NCBI GenBank assembly: GCA_030045295.1
Contig: JASIGD010000472.1
Span: 1-11,425 of the forward strand
Length of the DNA: 11,425 nucleotides
Source: Streptosporangiaceae bacterium
GTDB lineage: Bacteria; Actinomycetota; Actinomycetes; Streptosporangiales; Streptosporangiaceae
Reading direction: 5' to 3'
Shown here piece after piece: positions 5,927 through 11,425 of the stretch. The translations under genes were made by a program, and so were the position numbers. Each line of letters starts with the position of its first letter. Positions within the stretch are counted from its first letter, which is position 1. The notes below the pieces were generated by a model that saw only the letters and a program-made list of their open reading frames with translations, had not been told where the DNA came from and did no database searches.

Positions 5927-7447
5927 ATGGCAGCTACTCCGTCCGGCGCGCCCGGTACCGAAGGAACACCTGGACTGAAGCGTTCGCTGTCGATCTGGGC
6001 GGCGGTCGGCCTGTCGGTCGCGCTGATGGCGCCGAGCATGGCCGCGAACATCAACCCGCAGGCGAGCGCGACCACCGCGGGCCGCGCGGTGCCGCTGACC
6101 TTCCTCATCGCGGCCGTGGGCGTAATGCTCGTGGCCTACTCCTTCGTCCGGCTGTGCCAGTACTTCCACCATTCCGGCTCGGTCTACGCGTTCGTCGGCG
6201 CGACGCTCGGCCCGCGCACCGGGGTGGTCGCGGGATGGGGCCTGCTCGGCACCTACACGTTCTACGCGGTAGTCACCTCGACCGCGGCCGGGATCTTCGG
6301 CACCGCGTTCCTGCAGGCGGTTGGGATATGGCATAACCCGCCGTCGTGGGCGCCGTTCCTCCTGCTCGCGGTCGTGCTCGTGATAGCGCTGCTGCTCGCC
6401 GTCATGCCGGCCAGGCGCGGCGCGGGCGTGCTGCTGTCGGTCGAGGGCATCACGGTGGCGCTCATCCTGGTCATTACCGCGGTCGTGCTGGTCAGGCTGC
6501 TGGCCGGCAACGCGCCAAGCGGTCACACCTTTACCTGGAGCGTGTTCCAGGTGGAGCCGGGGACGGGCTTCTCCGCGCTTTTCCTCGGCGTGGTGTTCGG
6601 CTTCTTGTCGTTCGCGGGGTTCGAGGCGGCGGCCACCCTCGGCGAGGAGGCCAAGCGCCCGACCCGGGACATCCCGCGCGCGATCTTCGGCGTGGCCCTG
6701 TTCGGCGGCGTCTACTTCGTGGTCGTGACGGCGGTCGAGATGATGGGCTTCGGCGCGGACAAGGCCGGCGTGGCGGCCTTTACCGCCTCGCCGTCGCTGC
6801 TCGGCGACCTGGGTTCCACCTACGTCGGTCACTGGGTCGGGGACGTAGTCACGCTCGGCACCACGTTCAGCGCCTTCGGCTGCTGCCTGGCCTGCATAGT
6901 CGGCGGGGCGCGGCTGCTGTACGCGCTGTCCAGGGACACGGCCGGGCCGCGAGGGCTGGGCAGCGGCTCCCGCTGGGGCACCCCGGCCTGGGCGACCCTC
7001 GCGGTCACCGCCGCGGCGGGCCTGATCGTGGTGATCTACACCGCGGCCGCGCACGCTACCGCGGAGGACAGCTTCATCTGGTCCGGTACCATCGGCACGC
7101 TGATCCTGCTCGTCGCCTACGTGCTCGCAACCCTCGGAGCCACGATGCTCGTGTTCGTGCGCCGCAAGCTCACGGTGCCGATGTGGCAGATCGTGGTCCC
7201 GATCGCCGCGCTGATCGTGCTCGGCTACACGCTGTACCGGAACGTGATCCCGTACCCGACCGGCGCGGCCGCGTGGTTCCCCGTAGTGTCGGGTGGCTGG
7301 CTGCTGGTAGCCATCCTCGCCGTGATCTTCGCGCCGGGGACGGCCCGGCGGCTCGGCGTCGCGCTGGCGGCCCGGGAGGGCATCCCGGTGCCAGGGGAAG
7401 AGAAGGCGGAGGTGGCCAGCCCCGGCCTCGCGGCCGCCGGGGAGTGA
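5927..7447 (+). CDS. APC-superfamily amino-acid/amine permease
   Basis: 506 residues from ATG 5927, with AGGAGG (5916-5921) five bases upstream. An alternative in-frame ATG at 5897, with GGAGGG six bases upstream, would add ten residues. It is highly hydrophobic throughout, with about 12 predicted membrane spans. The first span, AVGLSVALMAPSMAANINP (26-44), is the APC substrate-site helix with its broken Gly-rich segment. FGFLSFAGFEAAATLGEEAK, after the middle of the first half, is the typical TM6 region (SFxGFE...GEE) of these exchangers and symporters. Substrate is probably an amino acid or amine, taken up across the cytoplasmic membrane. The FluG-type amidohydrolase 70 bp downstream suggests an amide or amine nutrient (inference). 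The C-terminus lies in a 37-bp tandem duplication, and the stop TGA straddles the repeat junction. Confidence 0.9.
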   Translation: MAATPSGAPGTEGTPGLKRSLSIWAAVGLSVALMAPSMAANINPQASATTAGRAVPLTFLIAAVGVMLVAYSFVRLCQYFHHSGSVYAFVGATLGPRTGVVAGWGLLGTYTFYAVVTSTAAGIFGTAFLQAVGIWHNPPSWAPFLLLAVVLVIALLLAVMPARRGAGVLLSVEGITVALILVITAVVLVRLLAGNAPSGHTFTWSVFQVEPGTGFSALFLGVVFGFLSFAGFEAAATLGEEAKRPTRDIPRAIFGVALFGGVYFVVVTAVEMMGFGADKAGVAAFTASPSLLGDLGSTYVGHWVGDVVTLGTTFSAFGCCLACIVGGARLLYALSRDTAGPRGLGSGSRWGTPAWATLAVTAAAGLIVVIYTAAAHATAEDSFIWSGTIGTLILLVAYVLATLGATMLVFVRRKLTVPMWQIVVPIAALIVLGYTLYRNVIPYPTGAAAWFPVVSGGWLLVAILAVIFAPGTARRLGVALAAREGIPVPGEEKAEVASPGLAAAGE

Positions 7448-7482
7448 GGTGGCCAGCCGGGGCCTCGCGGCCACCGGGGAGT
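7409..7482 (+). repeat. 37-bp imperfect tandem duplication at the permease 3' end
   Basis: Copy 1 (7409-7445) and copy 2 (7446-7482) match at 34 of 37 positions by direct comparison. Copy 1 encodes the last permease residues EVASPGLAAAGE. Copy 2, read in the same register, would encode EVASRGLAATGE followed by TAG (7482-7484). Because 37 is not a multiple of three, joining the copies created a TGA at 7445-7447 that now ends the gene one copy early with nearly the same tail. Copy 1 also holds a perfect 7-bp stem (7420-7426 with 7436-7442), which a CC-to-GG change breaks in copy 2. Confidence 0.85.
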
Positions 7483-7517
7483 AGGGCGCGGCCTTGGCCC
7501 ACGGCGGAGGGGTGTTA

Positions 7518-8651
7518 ATGCCGGAACTGCTCGGATGCGTCGCCGAGCAGCCCCTGGTCGACCACCATTGCCACGGCGTGCTGCGCCGGGACGCCGACGA
7601 AGTAACGCTCGAGTCGCTGCTGACCGAGGGCACCGGCGTCCCGGGCGGGTCGGTGTTCGACTCGCAGGCCGGGTTCGCGTTCGGTCGCCTGTGCCCGCCC
7701 GTCCTCGGCCTGCCGGCCCGCGCGGACCTGTCCGACTACGCAGCCCGGCGGGCGCAGCTCGGCGCGGCCGAGGTGAACAAGCGGTTCCTCGAGGCGGCCG
7801 GGCTGGCCGCGCTGTGCGTGGATACCGGCTTCACCCCCGAGCCGCTGACCTCCCCCGCCGAGCTCGGCGGCCTGGCGGGCGCGACCGCGTACGAGATCGT
7901 CCGGCTCGAGCAGGTGGGCGAGGATGTCGCCGCGGCCGCGACCAGCGCGGCAGACTTCGCCGACGAGGTGCGGTCCGTGCTGGCCGCGCGGACCGCCGGC
8001 GCCGTAGGCACCAAGTCGATCGCCGCCTACCGGACCGGGCTGGACCTCGATCCGACGCGGCCGCCTGACGGCGAGGTGGCGGCGGCGGCCGGGCGCTGGC
8101 TGGCGACAGCCGGGACCGGCCCGCTCCGGCTCGCCGACCAGACCCTGCAGAGGTTTCTCATCTGGTGCGGGGTGGACCTCGGGCTACCGGTGCAGTTCCA
8201 CGTCGGTTACGGCGACAGCGACGTGGACCTGCACCGCTGCAACCCGCTGCTGCTGACCCCGCTGCTGCGGGCGATCCAGCCGGCCGGGGTCCCGGTCATG
8301 CTGCTGCACAACTACCCCTACCACCGCGAAGCCGGCTACCTGGCGCAGGTCTTCCCGCACGTGTACGTCGACGCGGGGCTGGCCACCCACAACCTGGGCG
8401 CCCGCTCCGCCGCGCTGCTGGCCGAGGCGCTCGAGCTCACGCCGTACGCGAAGTTCCTCTACTCATCGGACGCGTTCGGGCTGCCGGAGCTGTACTACCT
8501 CGGCGCGGCGCTGTTCCGCGCCGCGCTGTCGGCATTGCTCGAGGCTGGCCTGCGCGACGATCTTTATTCCGAACGGACCGCGGTGCGCCTGACCCAGATG
8601 CTCTGCGCCGACAACGCCAGGCGCGTCTACCGGCTCTCCGGCCGGACGTAG
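7518..8651 (+). CDS. FluG-type amidohydrolase (amidohydrolase 2 family)
   Basis: 377 residues from ATG 7518, with GGAGGGG (7506-7512) five bases upstream. A TTG at 7494 is in frame but poorly supported. It has the TIM-barrel amidohydrolase layout: DHHCHG (15-20) with the H-x-H metal pair, a Lys at 166 (GTKSIAAYR), QFHVGYGDSD (226-235, His228), LLHNYPYHR (262-270, His264) and YSSDAFGLPE (315-324) with the late Asp318. A final NARRVY (366-371) is typical of the superfamily. This matches the N-terminal domain of fungal FluG and bacterial relatives often found near glutamine-synthetase-like enzymes, which suggests hydrolysis or decarboxylation of an amide or gamma-glutamyl-type compound. No glutamine synthetase is in the window, so the substrate is unknown. 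It sits between the permease and the VOC gene, only 22 bp before the latter. Confidence 0.85.
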   Translation: MPELLGCVAEQPLVDHHCHGVLRRDADEVTLESLLTEGTGVPGGSVFDSQAGFAFGRLCPPVLGLPARADLSDYAARRAQLGAAEVNKRFLEAAGLAALCVDTGFTPEPLTSPAELGGLAGATAYEIVRLEQVGEDVAAAATSAADFADEVRSVLAARTAGAVGTKSIAAYRTGLDLDPTRPPDGEVAAAAGRWLATAGTGPLRLADQTLQRFLIWCGVDLGLPVQFHVGYGDSDVDLHRCNPLLLTPLLRAIQPAGVPVMLLHNYPYHREAGYLAQVFPHVYVDAGLATHNLGARSAALLAEALELTPYAKFLYSSDAFGLPELYYLGAALFRAALSALLEAGLRDDLYSERTAVRLTQMLCADNARRVYRLSGRT

Positions 8652-8673
8652 CCCGTATTGGCGGGAGGACACG

Positions 8674-9093
8674 ATGAACGCTGGTCACCGGTCCCCGTCC
8701 GCGCCCGGCGCGGGCCAGCTGGCCATCGACAACATCGGGATCTGCGTGACCGACCTGGCCCGGTCGGTGCGGTTCTACCGGCGGCTCGGCTTCGAGGTGC
8801 TGGCCGAGAACGACCGCGGCGTGACCGTGGCGCTCGGCCCGGCCAAGCTGTTCCTGTTCCCGGCCCGGCCCGGGGACGACCGGGCTGTCGGCCGTGACCT
8901 GGGCCTGTTCGGCAACCCGCCGGGCATCGACCACATCAGCTTCGGTGTCGACGACGTCGACGCACTGCACGCGAGCCTGACGGCGGACGGTATCGACGCT
9001 GGCCCGCAGCCCGCCGACCAGGACTGGGGAGCGCGGGTTTTCGGGCTCACCGATCCCGACGGCAACAACCTGTACTTCCTGCGCTGGGCGTGA
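8674..9093 (+). CDS. VOC-superfamily (glyoxalase/dioxygenase fold) protein
   Basis: 139 residues from ATG 8674, with GGGAGG (8663-8668) five bases upstream. The usual two beta-alpha-beta-beta-beta modules are recognisable: LAIDNIGICVTDLARSVRFY (16-35) with a Gly-Phe turn (RRLGFEVL), then GIDHISFGVDDVDAL (84-98) and DPDGNNLYFLRW (127-138). Metal-binding relatives have His in the first strand and Glu in the last. Here Asn20 and Tyr134 take those places and only His87 remains, so the usual metal site seems incomplete. It may be a non-metal VOC protein (binding or resistance type) or use other ligands. It closes the permease-amidohydrolase operon and may act on the same compound. Confidence 0.85.
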   Translation: MNAGHRSPSAPGAGQLAIDNIGICVTDLARSVRFYRRLGFEVLAENDRGVTVALGPAKLFLFPARPGDDRAVGRDLGLFGNPPGIDHISFGVDDVDALHASLTADGIDAGPQPADQDWGARVFGLTDPDGNNLYFLRWA

Positions 9094-9122
9094 CCGGCGA
9101 CGTTTCCGCCACCGGTCTCGGC

Positions 9123-9148
9123 CATTGGCTGCTTCAAGTCAGCCAGTG
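9123..9148. terminator. Hairpin between convergent genes (possible bidirectional terminator)
   Basis: CATTGGCTG (9123-9131) pairs with CAGCCAGTG (9140-9148) over nine base pairs, one of them a wobble on one strand, around an 8-base loop. It lies between the VOC gene and the convergent lipoprotein gene and includes the latter's TGA (9141-9139). A second, weaker inverted repeat, ACCGG...CCGGT (9093-9116), follows the VOC stop. Neither has a T-tract, as is common in actinomycetes. Confidence 0.45.
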
Positions 9149-10389
9149 TGAACGTTCGGCGGTGAAGAGGGATCAAGCATGGCGGCCACCTTGTTGAACG
9201 CCGCCACCGCGTAATGCACGTTCTGGGGCGCATTGGAATTGGGTACTGAGGAGATGACCACGGCCAGCTTCTTCGATGGCGAGTAGCCCAAGGCATCCCA
9301 GTACCCGGGAACGTTCGGATTGCACACGATCCAACCGTTCGCAACGATCGCTCCCATGGCTGCGTACAACTTGTCGCTCGTGAACGGGCCCAAGCCGACA
9401 GTGACGGGAGCGAACTGGCGAGCGTGCGACTTGGGGCTGAGCAGCTCGCCGGTACCGAGCGCCGTGGCCCACCGGCCCATATCGGAGAGGTCGGAAGTCA
9501 TGTCACCGATATTGGTCGCCCAGCTGATCGACCAGAATGTCGCATCCTGGTAGTCGCCGCGCTGGCTGTCGTAGCCGTGCAGAACCGGCGAAGGTATGTA
9601 GGAGGTCGGTGTCATCTGCGTGTTGGTCAGGCCGAGAGGATCGAGGATCAGTCGCTGGATCTGGGTCTGCAGCGGCGCACCGCCGGCCTTGACCAGGACC
9701 TGGCCCAAGATCGTGTAGTTCGTATCACTGAACTTCCAGGAAGTGCCGGGGGAAAAGTCCAATGGCTGGGCGGTGCCTATGTGGATCATCTCATCGGCCG
9801 TCCACGTCTGAAACGGATCGTTCTCGAACTGTTCGACCCACTGATCGGTGTAGAAGCTGGCGTACCCGGAGGTGCTCTGAGCGAGCATCCCGACCGTGAC
9901 GCGATTGCCGTACGGGAGTGACGGCAGCCATTTCGACACAAGATCGTTCAGGCTTATCTTGCCGCGGTCCACCAGCTCGAGCAGGAGCGTGCACGTCATC
10001 GACTCCGTGATGTTGCCGATTCGAAAGTGCATGTTCTGGGTGGCGGGGACCAAGGGATAGGACGTGCCGAGCGCACCTGTCGCTATGGCCCGGCCGTTGT
10101 CCCAGACCCCGAACAACATCGCCTTTTGTGAATACTGGCGTTGAACTGACCGCATGATGGAAAGAATCTCCTGGGCCTGCGGATCTCCCGTGGCCAAACA
10201 GACCTGCGGAGTCGCCGCGATTTGACCTTGTGGACAGCGCCCGGGCGCGGAAGGGCCGCTCGCGGTTACGGTGCCGCACGCGCTAAGAGCCAACCCGGTC
10301 GAGATAGCAAGCGCGGCGCATCCCACGGCAGCGATGAGGCGCGCGCTGCGATGCCGCGCGCCGGGGCCACCGCGACCGGGCCGGCTCAT
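9139..10389 (-). CDS. Lipoprotein of the serine beta-lactamase/DD-peptidase fold, probable pseudoenzyme
   Basis: 416 residues from ATG at 10389-10387, chosen because it overlaps the TGA of the upstream lipoprotein gene as ATGA. A GTG 12 codons earlier is less likely. A basic N-terminus and hydrophobic segment end in lipobox LALSAC (Cys38). The rest follows class C beta-lactamase/D-Ala-D-Ala peptidase relatives (HFRIGNITESMT..., FSPGTSWKFSDTNYTILGQV, VPGYWDALGYSP). The catalytic motifs are all changed. SxxK reads N126-I-T-E129, YxN reads F220-S-D222, and the late HxG reads C356-N-P358. The fold looks intact but ordinary acyl-enzyme chemistry should be impossible, so a binding or scaffold role at the cell surface is more likely. 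It is co-transcribed and probably translationally coupled with the CMRxHG lipoprotein. Confidence 0.85.
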   Translation of the reverse strand: MSRPGRGGPGARHRSARLIAAVGCAALAISTGLALSACGTVTASGPSAPGRCPQGQIAATPQVCLATGDPQAQEILSIMRSVQRQYSQKAMLFGVWDNGRAIATGALGTSYPLVPATQNMHFRIGNITESMTCTLLLELVDRGKISLNDLVSKWLPSLPYGNRVTVGMLAQSTSGYASFYTDQWVEQFENDPFQTWTADEMIHIGTAQPLDFSPGTSWKFSDTNYTILGQVLVKAGGAPLQTQIQRLILDPLGLTNTQMTPTSYIPSPVLHGYDSQRGDYQDATFWSISWATNIGDMTSDLSDMGRWATALGTGELLSPKSHARQFAPVTVGLGPFTSDKLYAAMGAIVANGWIVCNPNVPGYWDALGYSPSKKLAVVISSVPNSNAPQNVHYAVAAFNKVAAMLDPSSPPNVHTG

Positions 10390-11039
10390 GACGTCCGGCC
10401 GTAGCTGGGCTGGAACGTCACGCACGCTTGGCTCGCCGAGCTGAACTGCTGCATCGTGATGTGGAGGGCCTGCGCGGAGACGTACCCGGGCCCGGTAAGG
10501 CCGGCCTGGACGTACCGCGGGTCAGGGTTCGGGTATTTCCGGATCCCGTGGGAGCGCATGCAGGCGGCGTACTTCGACAATGCGGCGAGAGCCTGCTTGG
10601 CCTGCGCCTGGGTGAGGACACCGCTGTTCGGGAGCAGGTGCCCGCAGGCTCCGTTAGCCGACAGGTACTGGGCCGTGCTGGTGTTGATGGTGTCGGCGAA
10701 GTTGCCGTTGCTCGCGGGGTCGGGCCAGTTCGGCTCGCCGTGGGTACGCATGCACTGGGCATAGGCCACCGCCAGCTGGTAGTTCGCCGGCGCTGCGGTG
10801 GCCGGCGCCGTGGTGGCCGGCGCGGCTGCCGTCGGCGCTGCGGTGGTTGGTGCCGCTGCGGCCGGCGCCGCCGTTGTGGGCGCTGTCGTGGCTATGACGG
10901 TGGTCGTGCCGCTGCTGCAAGCTGCGGCCAGCAAGGCAACGCCCGCCGCGGCCGCGGCGAGGAGACCTGCCCGGCATAGCCGCGACCGCCCCAGCGGGCC
11001 GCGGCGGTCGGCGGAGTGATCATCCGTGATGTCGTTCAT
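10386..11039 (-). CDS. Lipoprotein with duplicated CMRxHG motif
   Basis: 217 residues from ATG at 11039-11037, with AAGGA eight bases upstream. A longer open frame (to 11357) is Arg-rich, overlaps the next gene and is rejected. A signal sequence (about 18-40) ends in LLAAAC with Cys41. A Thr/Ala/Pro linker follows (about 51-85). The exported domain has two copies of a Cys motif: YAQCMRTHGEPNWPDP (93-108) and YAACMRSHGIRKYPNPDP (157-174), with further Cys at 132 and 206. Short secreted proteins with CMRSxG...PxP repeats are widespread in actinobacteria and, as far as I know, have no assigned function. The TGA stop overlaps the ATG of the beta-lactamase-like lipoprotein, so the two products are likely made in fixed ratio and may work together on the membrane surface. 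Confidence 0.85.
   Translation of the reverse strand: MNDITDDHSADRRGPLGRSRLCRAGLLAAAAAGVALLAAACSSGTTTVIATTAPTTAAPAAAAPTTAAPTAAAPATTAPATAAPANYQLAVAYAQCMRTHGEPNWPDPASNGNFADTINTSTAQYLSANGACGHLLPNSGVLTQAQAKQALAALSKYAACMRSHGIRKYPNPDPRYVQAGLTGPGYVSAQALHITMQQFSSASQACVTFQPSYGRTS
10785..10889 (-). repeat. Thr/Ala/Pro low-complexity linker repeats
   Basis: Degenerate repeats encode TTAAP/TAAPA units between the lipid anchor and the folded domain of the CMRxHG lipoprotein. The DNA reads as GGCGC(C/T)G-type repeats on the plus strand. It is a flexible spacer probably prone to length change, not a CRISPR or mobile repeat. Confidence 0.7.
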
Positions 11040-11080
11040 GTCCTGGTCCTTACGGTTGGCGGGATGCGGCTCGCCCGCGC

Positions 11081-11308
11081 TCACAGGTCGCCGGAGGCTC
11101 CGGGACCAGGCACGTGCCGCGCAGCGCCGGCTACCGCGAGGTGCCGGAGCTTGGCCTCGGCGACCTCGAGTAGCGGCCCGACGCCTTCCGCGTCGATGTC
11201 GAGCGCGGCCGCGATGAGGGTGTCGCCCGCCCCGGCGTCGCGGAGCCGGACGGCGATGCCGAGCATGACGGGTAGGCGCCTGGTCAGCGCGAGACGGTCC
11301 ACGGGCAC
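11081..11308 (-). CDS. Small sigma-region-4-like helix-turn-helix protein
   Basis: 75 residues if started at GTG 11308-11306. The frame is open back to 11344, with only a CTG as an earlier candidate, and no clear ribosome binding site decides the start. Residues about 11-57 (LPVMLGIAVRLRDAGAGDTL, then IAAALDIDAEGVGPLLEVAE and AKLRHL) match the pattern of sigma-70 region 4: an IAxxLxIxxxxVxxxLxxAxxKL helix-turn-helix. It lacks every other sigma domain, so it is more likely a small DNA-binding or anti-sigma-like regulator than a sigma factor. It is 41 bp upstream of the CMRxHG lipoprotein on the same strand and may be the first gene of that operon. The last residues (GAARHVPGPGASGDL) look disordered. 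Confidence 0.6.
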   Translation of the reverse strand: MPVDRLALTRRLPVMLGIAVRLRDAGAGDTLIAAALDIDAEGVGPLLEVAEAKLRHLAVAGAARHVPGPGASGDL

Positions 11309-11369
11309 AGTCTCGGGTTCCGCTCGGCTCAGGTCGTCCGTAGGCTACTACTGACATCTGGAGGCAGGG

Positions 11370-11425
11370 GTGGCCGAGACAACGCGGTCATCCGGTCGGC
11401 CGCGACCGTGGCGGGATGTAGCCCG
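11370..11425 (+). CDS. Start of a divergent gene (partial, right edge)
   Basis: GTG at 11370 has GGAGG (11360-11364) five bases upstream, and the frame stays open to the window edge for 18 codons (MAETTRSSGRPRPWRDVA). It is divergent from the 75-aa HTH-like gene, with 61 bp between their starts. The N-terminus is polar and Arg-rich, not a signal peptide. Too little is present to name a family. Confidence 0.5.
   Translation, partial: MAETTRSSGRPRPWRDVA

Noticed and set aside
6346..7518. 390-codon plus-strand frame overlapping the permease
   Set aside because: It is Arg/Gly-rich, shifted within a well-supported membrane protein gene, and has no ribosome binding site.
5894..7633. Very long open frame on the minus strand opposite the permease
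   Set aside because: Its translation is rich in Arg, Gly, His, Glu and Asp with no domain, as expected antisense to a GC-rich gene. The plus frame has clear membrane spans and a ribosome binding site.
9139..10389. Functional beta-lactamase resistance gene
   Set aside because: The fold matches, but the nucleophilic Ser, the general-base Lys, the YxN Tyr/Asn and the HxG His are all replaced.
10785..10889. CRISPR-like or satellite repeats
   Set aside because: The repeats are degenerate, in frame and encode a Thr/Ala/Pro linker in a lipoprotein, with no spacers.
11040..11357. N-terminal extension of the CMRxHG lipoprotein frame
   Set aside because: The stretch is Arg-rich, covers the 75-aa HTH-like gene, and would bury a clear signal peptide and lipobox behind 106 residues. 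ATG 11039 has a ribosome binding site.

Overview
The window is high-GC DNA from an actinomycete (Actinomycetota). Pointers are the strong G/C bias at third codon positions, frequent GTG starts, Ala/Thr/Pro-rich lipoprotein linkers, several GGAGG-type ribosome binding sites, an RsbW-like ATPase, a DUF4232 lipoprotein and a lipoprotein with repeated CMRxHG motifs. The order or genus cannot be fixed from this stretch alone. No rRNA, tRNA, CRISPR array or insertion sequence was seen.

Layout, left to right. (1) Positions 1-900, minus strand: an XRE-type regulator whose stop overlaps (ATGA) the start of a ClpP-like protein that leaves the window. The ClpP-like protein lacks the oxyanion Gly-Gly and the catalytic His. 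A palindromic operator and a -10-like box lie directly at the regulator start, which suggests leaderless, self-regulated transcription. (2) Positions 901-1163: intergenic, with two inverted-repeat regions, one of which can form two mutually exclusive hairpins. (3) Positions about 1164-5075, plus strand: a five-gene run made of a 36-residue peptide with a C-x4-C motif, a Tat-exported protein with a propeller-like C-terminus, an Rv2525c/DUF1906-type glycoside-hydrolase-like protein with nine Cys, a MauE/DoxX-type membrane protein with an unrecognised soluble tail, and a DUF4232 lipoprotein. Tight spacing suggests one operon acting at or outside the membrane. By eye its first half has a lower G/C content at third codon positions than the rest of the window. 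This is the best candidate for an undescribed system. (4) Positions 5072-5614, minus strand: an anti-sigma-type ATP-binding protein that meets the lipoprotein tail to tail on a shared CTAG.

(5) Positions 5615-9093, plus strand: a 312-bp leader, then an APC amino-acid/amine permease, a FluG-type amidohydrolase and a VOC-fold protein. This looks like an uptake-plus-catabolism operon for an unknown amine or amide. A 37-bp tandem duplication covers the permease C-terminus and supplies its present stop codon. (6) Positions 9139-11308, minus strand: a three-gene run consisting of a 75-aa sigma-region-4-like protein, a CMRxHG-repeat lipoprotein, and a lipoprotein of the serine beta-lactamase/DD-peptidase fold. 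All three catalytic motifs of that last protein are replaced, so it is probably a pseudoenzyme. The two lipoprotein genes are coupled by ATGA. (7) From 11370 a divergent gene probably starts and runs off the right edge.

Two separate operons here therefore carry an apparent pseudoenzyme (ClpP-like and beta-lactamase-like) with an intact reading frame, and in each case it is translationally coupled to its partner gene.
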